Source of the DNA: Clostridiaceae bacterium
GTDB taxonomy: Bacteria > Bacillota > Clostridia > Peptostreptococcales > Tindalliaceae
Assembly: GCA_024635995.1 (NCBI GenBank)
Contig: JAGXHW010000028.1
Location: 1 to 64,000 of the forward strand
DNA: 64,000 nt
Reading direction: 5' to 3'
Shown: positions 30,905 to 39,826 of the stretch, in pieces
Position numbering within the stretch: the first letter of the stretch is position 1
Layout: every line of letters starts with the position of its first letter
Notes under the pieces: generated by a model
What the model saw: the letters and a program-made list of their open reading frames with translations, nothing else
What the model was told of the DNA's origin: nothing
Databases searched by the model: none
Translations under genes and position numbers: made by a program

Positions 30905-31888
30905 TTACAACACAGTTTTAACAGAATTTGTCCACTTTCCACATCGATCGCCCCAACGGGCAACGATTTTTTTATCCAGACGGACTTCCACCACTTCGCA
31001 GTGGTTTGGACAATCTTCACATTCAAAGGTGCTGGGAACAAACTCCAGGTCTGCCGCTTCAAACCCTCTAAACTGGGTTTCCACCCGAGAATTCCAAATC
31101 TCATCACGTGCTAAGATGGCAGAACCAAGAGCACCCATGATGTTATAGTGTTCCGGTATAATGATTTCGTGATTAATTTCCTTTTCAAAAGCAGCTTTGA
31201 TCCCTTTGTTAGCAGCAACTCCACCCTGGAACACAAAGGGAGGTTCCAGTTTTTTGCCCCTGCCCAGGTTATTGATATAGTTTCGTACCAGTGCCTCACA
31301 TAATCCTTTGATAATTTCAGATTTGGAAAAACCAAATTGTTGCTTGGCAATCATGTCTGATTCTGCAAAAACAGTACATCTGCCTGCAATACGAACATCT
31401 CTGTCGGCTGCAAGCGCTTTGTCGCCAAAATCTTCAATGGGAATGCCCAGTCGTTCAGACTGGTGGTCCAGAAAAGAGCCTGTACCTGCTGCACAGACTG
31501 TGTTCATGGCAAAATCTGTGACCATCTGGTCATCCACCACGATAATTTTAGAATCCTGTCCACCAATTTCAAAAATGGTTTTGACATTTGGTACAAAATG
31601 AATGGTGGCTGTTGCATGGGCAGTGATTTCGTTTTTAATCACATCAGCCCCTATCATAACTCCTACCAGCTGTCTGCCGCTGCCGGTCGTACCAACACCT
31701 TTGATCATGCCATCGGCTGGAAATTCTGTTTTAAGCTTCTTGAGCCCTGATTTTACTGTTTCCAAAGGTTGCCCATTGGTACGAATGTACTGGCTTGAAA
31801 TCACATTAATTTCTTCATCCACCAGCACAATGTTTGTGCTGACAGATCCCACGTCTACTCCCAAATAAAGCTCTCGCAACGATTTCAT
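30905..31888 (-). CDS. Acyl-CoA dehydratase activase (BadF/BadG/BcrA/BcrD ATPase)
   Basis: LGVDVGSVSTNIVLVDE, FEIGGQDSKII, CAAGTGSFLDHQ, FQGGVAANKG. Confidence 0.9.
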   Translation of the reverse strand: MKSLRELYLGVDVGSVSTNIVLVDEEINVISSQYIRTNGQPLETVKSGLKKLKTEFPADGMIKGVGTTGSGRQLVGVMIGADVIKNEITAHATATIHFVPNVKTIFEIGGQDSKIIVVDDQMVTDFAMNTVCAAGTGSFLDHQSERLGIPIEDFGDKALAADRDVRIAGRCTVFAESDMIAKQQFGFSKSEIIKGLCEALVRNYINNLGRGKKLEPPFVFQGGVAANKGIKAAFEKEINHEIIIPEHYNIMGALGSAILARDEIWNSRVETQFRGFEAADLEFVPSTFECEDCPNHCEVVEVRLDKKIVARWGDRCGKWTNSVKTVL

Positions 31889-31914
31889 CCTCCTATAATC
31901 AACAAATAATCTGC

Positions 31915-33057
31915 TTAACCAATGGCGGAGACTTGTTGTGTACTTTTATTGATGTTTTTGTCGGCTTGGTTTAATCGCTCTTTATGTTTGTTTTTAACCA
32001 AATCAATGAAAGCTTCCACCCTGGTTTGGTTATTGGCTATGCCTGATTGTTCGTCCAGGGATATGGTGAGTACCGGAATCCCAAAATCTTCAGTGATTTT
32101 AGGAATAATACTCTGTGATACCAATTCAGGCAGGCATCCAAAGGGCATCAGATGAACGACTCCGTCGAACCCTCTAAGGCTGTAATCAACGATTTGGCCT
32201 ACACTTTGTTTGGCGTGTCCGCCAATTTGTATGGGTAAATATGGGTCACTTAGTTTCAGGACATGTTTTTCATGGGACCAGTTTATCCATTTAGGCAGCA
32301 TATTATAGGTAACCCACTGTGACAGGTATTGGGATCTTTCCACCTCAGCGCCAAGGCTGTTAAGAAGCTGTTCCATTTTCATGTTGATGGAATCTTCCAT
32401 GACCACATAGATTTCTCCAACTATTCCGATGCGGATGCGGTTTTCTTCCTCCACAGGGTTCAACTCGATGGCCGCCAGCATTTTTCTTCCTTTATTGTAG
32501 GCATTCCGCAATGCACCTCGTGTATATGCCTTGTCAAACATTTTCTGTATGTGTTCCCATATACGAGTGGTTTCCCCCCGGTTCACTTCATGGGCACGTA
32601 TGCGTTGCACCTCTATTTCCAGTTTGTCCAACTTGCCAATCATATCGTACACCGTCCATAAGGCGTGGGCTACCTTATGCAAAGGCGTTTTACCTTTGAG
32701 GCGTTTGACATTTTTAATGAAAGTTTTACGATCGCGGAACATGGAATCGAAGACAATAAAATCGACAAAGTGTCCTTCTGCTTCCAGAATACTTCTGTGA
32801 ACGCGCTCGTAAAAGCCCGCACGGCAAGGCCCGTGACCACCTGACGTTATAATAACCTCAGCACCTTTGTCGATGGCTTCAAAATAACTGCCCATGATCA
32901 CCTTTAATGGAAAACAGGCAAACTCAGGACTATATTTGACCCCCAGGTTAATGGTTTTTTGTGTGGGTTTCGGCGGCATAATCACCTCATGCCCCAGCAT
33001 TTCCAGTAATTTCTTATAAACGACAGTGGTACCCATATAGGGAAATGACACTTTCAT
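31915..33057 (-). CDS. Acyl-CoA dehydratase activase-related protein (DUF2229-like), paralog 1
   Basis: MKVSFPYMGTTVVYKKLLEMLGHEV..., YSPEFACFPLKVIMG, TSGGHGPCRAG; MPFGCLPE. Confidence 0.82.
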   Translation of the reverse strand: MKVSFPYMGTTVVYKKLLEMLGHEVIMPPKPTQKTINLGVKYSPEFACFPLKVIMGSYFEAIDKGAEVIITSGGHGPCRAGFYERVHRSILEAEGHFVDFIVFDSMFRDRKTFIKNVKRLKGKTPLHKVAHALWTVYDMIGKLDKLEIEVQRIRAHEVNRGETTRIWEHIQKMFDKAYTRGALRNAYNKGRKMLAAIELNPVEEENRIRIGIVGEIYVVMEDSINMKMEQLLNSLGAEVERSQYLSQWVTYNMLPKWINWSHEKHVLKLSDPYLPIQIGGHAKQSVGQIVDYSLRGFDGVVHLMPFGCLPELVSQSIIPKITEDFGIPVLTISLDEQSGIANNQTRVEAFIDLVKNKHKERLNQADKNINKSTQQVSAIG

Positions 33058-33059
33058 GG

Positions 33060-34079
33060 CTAAGCACCTCTTTGCGTATTCAACTGTTTTTTACGCCGCA
33101 ACATATCCACGTACGCCTCAATCCGGGTTTGTAAATGATTTTCGCCGGAATGCTCATCAATGCGTACGGTCATAAAAGGTTTCTGGTATTTGACAGAATC
33201 CAGTTCAAGCAATTTCCCCAGCATGGAATCCGGTCCGCAGCCAAAGGCTGTTACATGGATCAGGCCGTCAATGTTTTCTTCGTTATAGAAGTGATACCCT
33301 GCTGCAAACAGTTTGTCGCTAAATGTCCAGAACATGGTTTTGGGCATTCCTATCAGCCGTTCTTTTAACATGCGTTCAGGGATCATCTCAAAGGTTTTCA
33401 CCTTAACATTCATCTCCCGCAATTTGCTGAGAACATCCAAGCTGATCATGGAATCATACAGGTTATATACATACCCCAGAACGCCCAGGGTGATTTCGTC
33501 CTTTTGTAGCTCTGTATTGCTTACTGCCACTTCCTGCGGTTTTTTGGTGCCCAGGGCAATGGCCATTGCATCGGGAACCTCGTAGCCTTTCAGGCTCAAT
33601 CGTCGAAAATCCAGCCATACCATTTCTGCTTTTTTCAATGCCTTTTTGTTGGCAGCGTTGGTAACGCCTAACTTCTCCTCGATTTCACGGTATTGCTTCG
33701 GCGAAGTGGCTAAATCGTCGGTGGTGCTTTCGATGGCCGGTATCAATAAACGTGAGGCAATGTGGGGAAACGAATGGCGGATCATGTCCGGCAGCCCCAT
33801 GAATTTGGGACAGAAAAACTGACCTTTTTGTATGGACACGAACCGGGGAACAAAAATCCAGTCTGCTCCCATGTTAACCAGCTGCAAGACATGCCCCAGA
33901 TAGACCTTAATGGGAACGCAAATTTCCGGAACGGAAGCTTTGACACCCAGGTCCATCACGATTTTATTGGTAGGCGGTGAAACCACGACTTCTATGCCCA
34001 ATTCTTCAAAATACGTTTTCCAGAACGGGTAATAATAATGGTAAAGCAATGCTCTGGGAATTCCAACTTTCATCAACAC
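33060..34079 (-). CDS. Acyl-CoA dehydratase activase-related protein (DUF2229-like), paralog 2
   Basis: VGIPRALLYHYYYPFWKTYFEELGIEVVVSP, VPEICVPIKVYLGH, FGCGPDSM. Confidence 0.85.
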   Translation of the reverse strand: MLMKVGIPRALLYHYYYPFWKTYFEELGIEVVVSPPTNKIVMDLGVKASVPEICVPIKVYLGHVLQLVNMGADWIFVPRFVSIQKGQFFCPKFMGLPDMIRHSFPHIASRLLIPAIESTTDDLATSPKQYREIEEKLGVTNAANKKALKKAEMVWLDFRRLSLKGYEVPDAMAIALGTKKPQEVAVSNTELQKDEITLGVLGYVYNLYDSMISLDVLSKLREMNVKVKTFEMIPERMLKERLIGMPKTMFWTFSDKLFAAGYHFYNEENIDGLIHVTAFGCGPDSMLGKLLELDSVKYQKPFMTVRIDEHSGENHLQTRIEAYVDMLRRKKQLNTQRGA

Positions 34080-34211
34080 AACCTCCTGTCATGCTGTCGC
34101 AATATGCGGGTACAATCCATTATAACGCTTTTTTGACATTGTGCCAATCATAAGATATATACCCTTATTCCCAGGTCATTTCCCATTTTTTTTACAACTT
34201 ATCGTTATAGT

Positions 34212-35105
34212 TCAATGGCTTTCAATTTTCACTCTGACCAATGACCTGCTTCTGTTTAATAGTTTTGACAATGTCATCCAGGAGTCTGTTTCCGCAAAAT
34301 CAGCTGCCCTGGATTCAATTTGTTTTTGCATCATCAAGATGTCAGCGTCAATAAGCTTTGCTGTTTGTTTCATTTTTTTTATTTCACTTTTATGAAGACG
34401 TTTTAACATCCATTGGCGTTTCCAGTCAGGGTAATGAAGAAGCCATTTGGCTGAACGCCAGGCCATGCCTCCGGCAGCCAGGGTGATGAGCAGGCCGGGA
34501 ACCAGGCTTTTATGGCGGTCTCTTCCCGGACTAATAGCTTTTAGACCGCTGGCGATGCCCCTGGGTGTCAAGCCTCTTTCTCCTGACACTGCCACCATGC
34601 CTATGGGTACACCCAACCCAATAATTCCTGCAAGGGTTTGACGGGCAACCTTACTTGTTAGTTTTTCAGGCTGTAGTTCCGGCAGGTATGCGCTGTCATT
34701 TTTGTACATTAGATGGATCATATCAATGTGCTCTTCCTGAACAGACAGTTTTTCCAAAACCTGGTTAAAGAGTCGAACTTCTTCGTCTCCTTCATCGTGG
34801 TCTGCCATAAGCATGTGATAGATATCTTCCACCAATGAAAAACGCAACAGATTTCGTTCTTCCTCCAATTCCACTGACATCAGTGTGTTGCATAATGTTT
34901 GCAGGTCTGTGTCCGGCGATAACATAAATTCCAGTACTGCTCGTCGTTCCTTGTCTTTTAATGCCAGTTCCTGTAATGACCTGTAAAAAGCCACCACCAC
35001 TGAGGTTTCCGGATAAGGGGTTGCCATTATTATCAACCCGGCTATCTTAGCATAGGCAAGACGTATTTCCTGGGGCATGTCTCCCGGGGTTCTGTTTTTT
35101 TTCAT
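34212..35105 (-). CDS. Hypothetical protein (possible TerB-like helical domain, two hydrophobic segments)
   Basis: ATG 35105 preceded by GAAGGAGAG; LFNQVLEKLSVQEEHIDMIHLM resembles a TerB-like segment. Family not certain. Confidence 0.6.
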   Translation of the reverse strand: MKKNRTPGDMPQEIRLAYAKIAGLIIMATPYPETSVVVAFYRSLQELALKDKERRAVLEFMLSPDTDLQTLCNTLMSVELEEERNLLRFSLVEDIYHMLMADHDEGDEEVRLFNQVLEKLSVQEEHIDMIHLMYKNDSAYLPELQPEKLTSKVARQTLAGIIGLGVPIGMVAVSGERGLTPRGIASGLKAISPGRDRHKSLVPGLLITLAAGGMAWRSAKWLLHYPDWKRQWMLKRLHKSEIKKMKQTAKLIDADILMMQKQIESRAADFAETDSWMTLSKLLNRSRSLVRVKIESH

Positions 35106-35205
35106 GTTAATCTCTCCTTCACTCAAATCGATGATTATGAGCTTTACATCCATATTGTATCTTATTCCCCATAAAAGCACAAAGTAAAAGCACATGTAAA
35201 AACCT

Positions 35206-35252
35206 CCAGCCCAACATGTTTACCCATGTTGGCTGAAGGCTTTACTTTTTAC
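35206..35252 (-). terminator. Stem-loop terminator after the ThiS/MoaD-like gene
   Basis: CCTTCAGCCAACATG-ggtaaa-CATGTTGGGCTGGAGG then TTTTT on the minus strand. Confidence 0.75.
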
Positions 35253-35260
35253 ATGAGCCA

Positions 35261-35461
35261 TTAACCCCCTCCAAGGGGACGTAAAACTTTAACCCGGTCT
35301 CCTTCGTGAAGCTGTCGGGTTTCGTACTCCTTTTGCAACAGCCGCTGGTCGTTCACCCAAACAGCTACCCTCTTTGACAGCCCCGCTGACACCAGCAGGT
35401 CAATGACCCGGCTTCCTTCATCGATGTGCATGTTTTTCTGGTTCATCGTTACAATCATTGT
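35261..35461 (-). CDS. MoaD/ThiS family small beta-grasp protein
   Basis: C-terminal GDRVKVLRPLGGG; immediately downstream of AOR. Confidence 0.8.
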   Translation of the reverse strand, partial: TMIVTMNQKNMHIDEGSRVIDLLVSAGLSKRVAVWVNDQRLLQKEYETRQLHEGDRVKVLRPLGGG

Positions 35462-35507
35462 AACACCTGCTTCAAGGATGAATTTATTCGATGACACGCT
35501 TTTTCGC

Positions 35508-37400
35508 TTACTTATCCAACAACCAGTTTAAGGAAAGCTTTCTCAGAGTTGCCTCCGTTGGTTTGCCATCGTTGTCCCAACCCATGAACCCATAGTAAGA
35601 TGCTCTGGCTTTTTCGAAGTCTGCTTTTTTCATCTGGTGTCCCTCAGAAGGGCCATTAGGCATGGGGTCAAAAAGACGTTCCGGCAGTACATCATCCTTG
35701 GCACTGAAACCATCTCGCACATTAAACCAACGCATCATGTTTATACGTCGCTCCCCGATATCCATTAACTCCTGCACAGATGTCTCCCAGCCAATGCCAT
35801 ATTTACATGCATCGACCAATTCGGCAGGTCCGTACAACTGCCAGGATGGTCCCCAGGAAAATTGACACAGACACAGTGAATCCATCATGGAATAAAACTT
35901 CTGACCTGCAATGGCAAAACGGACTTTTCCATCGTCCAGTGTTTTTTGATCATCATACTGGAGATTGATACCCAGCATTCCCAGCCACACTTGTTCTTTT
36001 GCATCTGCCGGCATAGTGAGAAAAGGATCATGTTCACAGGATTGGTGGTCTGCCCCAAAGTTGTTGACAGCATAGATCAATCCCATGGCCGGTTTATACT
36101 GGGGCATGTGGGCAGGCAGTTCCTGTTTCTTCACACTTACACTGAGTGGCAGCGCTTCGGGTCCCAGTTTTTCTGCCATACGGTAGCTGCCTTCTGCCAT
36201 CATGTTGCCTATTCCTTCCCGCAGGGCAATTTTTTTAATCAGCTCCGGATAAATTGATCCATTACCGAAGGTGATGTCCATGCCATCCGCATCTTCTTTG
36301 GTCAAAATGCCTTTTTCCATACACTCCATCACAAATGCGATGGTGGCTCCACAGGAGATGGTGTCCAGGCCATACATATTACAGTATTGGTTTGCCACGG
36401 CTATGTCTTCCAGGTTCTCTGTCTGACAAAACGAACCGAAAGCAGCACAAGTTTCATATTCCGGGCCGCCATAGAAAGGATCCACTTTACCTTCCACTTC
36501 GACAACACGCTTACAGCGTATGGCACAACTGAAACAGGTGTCTCTGCCTTTCAGAATGGTTTTAGCCATGGTTGTACCGGTAATTTTTTTGGCGCTGTCT
36601 CCAAAATACCCTGAGCTAAAATTGCGTGTGGGCAGAAAACCGTCCCGGTTATGACTATTCAGTTCACCGTCTGTACCAAACTGGCCTAACGCCTCGACGC
36701 CTTCATTTTCGGTAATACGTTCTTTCACATTACCTGTTAAAGTCTTAAAACCTTCCTGATCCACCGCCTTTCTTGCCTTACCTTTTTTTACCACCACAGC
36801 TTTCAATAGCTTGGATCCCATCACTGCCCCTGTTCCGTTGCGGCCGTTGGCACGATTTGACATGTTCATAATGGATGCATATTTTACCATATTTTCCCCA
36901 GCTGGACCGATTTGAGCAATTTCCAGTTGTTCGTCTTCCAATTCTTCCTTAATTATTTTTTCTGCTTCACCGGTTACCTTGCCCCACACTGAAGAAGCAT
37001 CTTTTAATGCCACTTTTTCTCCATCAATGTAAAGATATACAGGTTTTTCTGACTTTCCCCGAAAGATGATGGCGTCATAACCGTTAATCTTCAGCTGAGC
37101 CGGAAAAAAACCACCTGACTGGCTGTCACCTATGGTGCCTGTCAAAGGACTTTTTGTGGTGATGGTCAACCTGCTTTGACCGCTGATGGGCAACCCTGTC
37201 AGCACTGAAACTGAAAAAATCAACATATTCTCCGGGGATAAAGGATCAATGCCGGCTCCCATTTCCTGCAAGGCCAGGTATAACCCCAGGGAAGACCCTC
37301 CTGGGTACAACCTGTAAATCTCTCCGGACAGTGTTTTGGTATCAATGGCACCTTTGCTTAAATCAACGTCCAATATTTTTGCATCAGGAAACACACTCAT
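35508..37400 (-). CDS. Aldehyde:ferredoxin oxidoreductase family protein (tungsten/molybdopterin enzyme)
   Basis: 630 aa: YPGGSSLGLYLALQEMG, NMSNRANGRNGTGAVMGSK, CFSCAIRCKR, Fe-S cysteines. Confidence 0.92.
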   Translation of the reverse strand: MSVFPDAKILDVDLSKGAIDTKTLSGEIYRLYPGGSSLGLYLALQEMGAGIDPLSPENMLIFSVSVLTGLPISGQSRLTITTKSPLTGTIGDSQSGGFFPAQLKINGYDAIIFRGKSEKPVYLYIDGEKVALKDASSVWGKVTGEAEKIIKEELEDEQLEIAQIGPAGENMVKYASIMNMSNRANGRNGTGAVMGSKLLKAVVVKKGKARKAVDQEGFKTLTGNVKERITENEGVEALGQFGTDGELNSHNRDGFLPTRNFSSGYFGDSAKKITGTTMAKTILKGRDTCFSCAIRCKRVVEVEGKVDPFYGGPEYETCAAFGSFCQTENLEDIAVANQYCNMYGLDTISCGATIAFVMECMEKGILTKEDADGMDITFGNGSIYPELIKKIALREGIGNMMAEGSYRMAEKLGPEALPLSVSVKKQELPAHMPQYKPAMGLIYAVNNFGADHQSCEHDPFLTMPADAKEQVWLGMLGINLQYDDQKTLDDGKVRFAIAGQKFYSMMDSLCLCQFSWGPSWQLYGPAELVDACKYGIGWETSVQELMDIGERRINMMRWFNVRDGFSAKDDVLPERLFDPMPNGPSEGHQMKKADFEKARASYYGFMGWDNDGKPTEATLRKLSLNWLLDK

Positions 37401-37613
37401 TTTGTCTTTCTCCTCTCTTTCTTTGCTTTCGGGTCAACCTTTTCTTTGCTTTGGTCAACCTTCGCTGACCCGCTTCGTCGGTTATTCGACAAAAAACTTA
37501 AAATTCCTCCCAAATTTTCACATTTTTTGTAATTTCCATTCCACTTAACTTTGTGGTATCATAATCATAGAGAACAGTTATCAACTATCCCTTTTAAGAT
37601 TGAAGGTGAATGA

Positions 37614-37925
37614 ATGAAAAACAGTAAAGATCATCTCCTGGGTGCCGGTGCTGTTGTTGGTGCTTTCTTGTCAGCTATATGCTGAGTGGTGCCCATGGTG
37701 GTTGTGTCACTAGGACTTGGTGGCTTTGCATTGTCATATGTTTCTGTGCTGGCTCCTTACCAGCGTTACATTCAATTTGTAACCATAGGATTGCTCATGT
37801 GGGCTCATTACCGTATGGACAAACAGGTTATGAAACGCAGTACCATAATTTTTATCTGGACCGCAACAGTGGCTGTCATGCTCTTTCTGCTGTCGCCACT
37901 CATCACACGTCTTCTGCTCTATTAA
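37614..37925 (+). CDS. Putative selenoprotein: MerT-like (mercuric-transport family) membrane protein, Sec at codon 24 (TGA 37683-37685)
   Basis: ATG 37614 then in-frame MKNSKDHLLGAGAVVGAFLSAIC-U-VVPMVVVSLGLGGFALSYVSVLAPYQRYIQFVTIGLLMWAHYRMDKQVMKRSTIIFIWTATVAVMLFLLSPLITRLLLY. Same layout as MerT (…ASACCLGPLVLVALGFSGAW…LEPYRP…) with the second Cys of the pair read as TGA. SECIS-like hairpin follows. Confidence 0.82.
37706..37724 (+). promoter_or_regulatory. Putative bacterial SECIS apical stem-loop
   Basis: GUCACUA-GGACU-UGGUGGC (7 bp including 2 G-U); loop starts 27 nt after UGA. Confidence 0.7.
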
Positions 37926-37926
37926 C

Positions 37927-37955
37927 AAAACCCCGGAAACCCGGGGTTTATGTTT
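37927..37955. terminator. Bidirectional terminator between the MerT-like gene and the HAD hydrolase
   Basis: AAACCCCGG-AAAC-CCGGGGTTT. Confidence 0.8.
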
Positions 37956-38814
37956 TGTGCAGCTCTCTAAGTTTTTCATACAGGTCCCACAATGCGTCTT
38001 CATTGTTCGTCAATGTGACGTAATCTGCCTGCTCCTTTATTACATGCTCCGCATTACCAGTGGCAAAACCAATCCCTGCCATTTGCACCATGCTGAGATC
38101 ATTGTCATGATCACCGATGGCAACAATCTCTTCCATTGAGATGCCTACAAATTCCGTCAACCAGCTCAATGCGTTGCCTTTGGTTGCATGCTGGTCAAGT
38201 ACTTCCAGGTTGTCATTTCCCGAGCGGGTCAAATAAATTCCCTCAACAAGTTCCAGTTGCTGTTTTTTTATGTCGAGGGCTTCCAAATCCCGTGATATGA
38301 TAATAAGATTTGCCAGACGTCCACCGTCTTTTGAAAACGTTGAAAAATTAACTTGCCGGTGTATGGGCGAGAGGCATACCGTGTTAAAAGCGTGGAAAGC
38401 TGCTTTCACAGGCGGACTCAGGCTCTTTCGTTCAAAGCCATAGATGTTTTTCATGCGATCCCATTGGCTTTGAATATACGTATTTTGGTTATCTGAACCG
38501 TGGTAATACAGTTTAGGCGGTTGACCCAGAATGAACAGTACCTTTTCCAATGCTTCGTGATGGATATACCGGGTGTGAATGATTTCGCCTTCCGGGTTTC
38601 TGATCACGGATCCGTTATTGGTGATGAGCCAACAGGGTAAGTCTAACTGGAGCAGGTATGGTTTCACCGTATGATAAGGACGGCCAGTGCACAGCACAAT
38701 CTGAATACCTGCTTCATGTAAATTTTTCAATGCCTCTTTATTTTTGGCAGATAATCGTTTGTAGTCATCCAGCAAGGTTCCATCCAGATCTGTTGCCAAT
38801 AGCTTGATGTTCAT
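37948..38814 (-). CDS. Cof-type HAD-IIB family hydrolase
   Basis: MNIKLLATDLDGTLLDD, VLCTGRPY, GNALSWL...AIGDHDNDLSMVQMAGIGFATGNA. Confidence 0.9.
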   Translation of the reverse strand: MNIKLLATDLDGTLLDDYKRLSAKNKEALKNLHEAGIQIVLCTGRPYHTVKPYLLQLDLPCWLITNNGSVIRNPEGEIIHTRYIHHEALEKVLFILGQPPKLYYHGSDNQNTYIQSQWDRMKNIYGFERKSLSPPVKAAFHAFNTVCLSPIHRQVNFSTFSKDGGRLANLIIISRDLEALDIKKQQLELVEGIYLTRSGNDNLEVLDQHATKGNALSWLTEFVGISMEEIVAIGDHDNDLSMVQMAGIGFATGNAEHVIKEQADYVTLTNNEDALWDLYEKLRELHKT

Positions 38815-38935
38815 ATACGGCCTCCTATTTCATGGCTCAGTTTTCCAGAAGCTAAGAATCCTGTTTAATTACAAGCAATAGGTGTATAATACATATAGTA
38901 CCTTATCTACTAAATTTTGAACAGGAGGATGAAGA

Positions 38936-39430
38936 ATGTTATCCGAAAACCTATTAAGAGAAATGAATGATCAAATTAAGTATGAAATGTTTTCAGCAAA
39001 TTATTATCTGGCAATGTCAGCCTGGTGCCAAGAGCAAAACCTTCCGGGCTTTGCTTCCTTTTTTAAAGTACAGGCACAGGAAGAGAACATGCATGCCATG
39101 AAATTCTTTTCTTTTATTGACGGATTAGCACAACGCGTCATTATACAGGGATTGGATGAACCCGCCAATGAATTTGAATCTTTGAAGGCTGTTTTCCAGG
39201 CTGCCTATGAACATGAGCAATTTGTAACAAAAAGAATCCATTTACTGATGAGCATTGCCGTTGAAGAGAAGAATTATCCGGCAGTCTCATTCCTCAATTG
39301 GTTTGTTGATGAACAAGTGGAAGAAGAAGCCTCCATGTTGACTATCCTGGAAAAAATTAAGATGGTTGGCGATAAGGGTCATGTGCTTTACATGCTTGAC
39401 AAAGAAATGGCAGCCAGAGGCGCTCACTAA
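38936..39430 (+). CDS. ftnA: Ferritin
   Basis: MLSENLLREMNDQIKYEMFSANYYLAMSAWC...EENMHAMKFFSFI; FNWFVDEQVEEEASM-type motif. Confidence 0.93.
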   Translation: MLSENLLREMNDQIKYEMFSANYYLAMSAWCQEQNLPGFASFFKVQAQEENMHAMKFFSFIDGLAQRVIIQGLDEPANEFESLKAVFQAAYEHEQFVTKRIHLLMSIAVEEKNYPAVSFLNWFVDEQVEEEASMLTILEKIKMVGDKGHVLYMLDKEMAARGAH

Positions 39431-39468
39431 ACACAGCTTCTATCTGACAAATGATTCTGGCCGGCATC

Positions 39469-39726
39469 TTACTGAGATGCCGGTTTTTCTATGTGCACCA
39501 AGGTGTCTTTATCGCTTCGTTTCATTTTTTTTATTTGGTGTTCCCTTTTTAAAGCGTCTGATTTATCCGCAAGTTCTTCCACATAAACCAGACTGACAGG
39601 CATACGAGACCTGGTATACCTGGAACCCTTGCCTGTGTTGTGCATGATAAGTCTTTTTTCCACGTCTGTCGTCCAACCGGTGTAATAGGTGTTGTCTGCA
39701 CAACGCAGCATATAGACATACGGCAA
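39469..39726 (-). CDS. GIY-YIG nuclease superfamily protein (UPF0213/YhbQ-like)
   Basis: LPYVYMLRCADNTYYTGWTTDVEKRLIMHN; TTG start 8 nt after AGGAGG, far shorter than the 160-aa track ORF, which overlaps the divergent aspartate kinase. Confidence 0.8.
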   Translation of the reverse strand: MPYVYMLRCADNTYYTGWTTDVEKRLIMHNTGKGSRYTRSRMPVSLVYVEELADKSDALKREHQIKKMKRSDKDTLVHIEKPASQ

Positions 39727-39826
39727 TGAAAACACCTCCTGAACTTCTTTTATCATCTTGACGAAAAAAGTTGACTCTGTCGGAATATTTACATTATAAT
39801 AGATTAATCGCCCGGAGGTGTTAATC

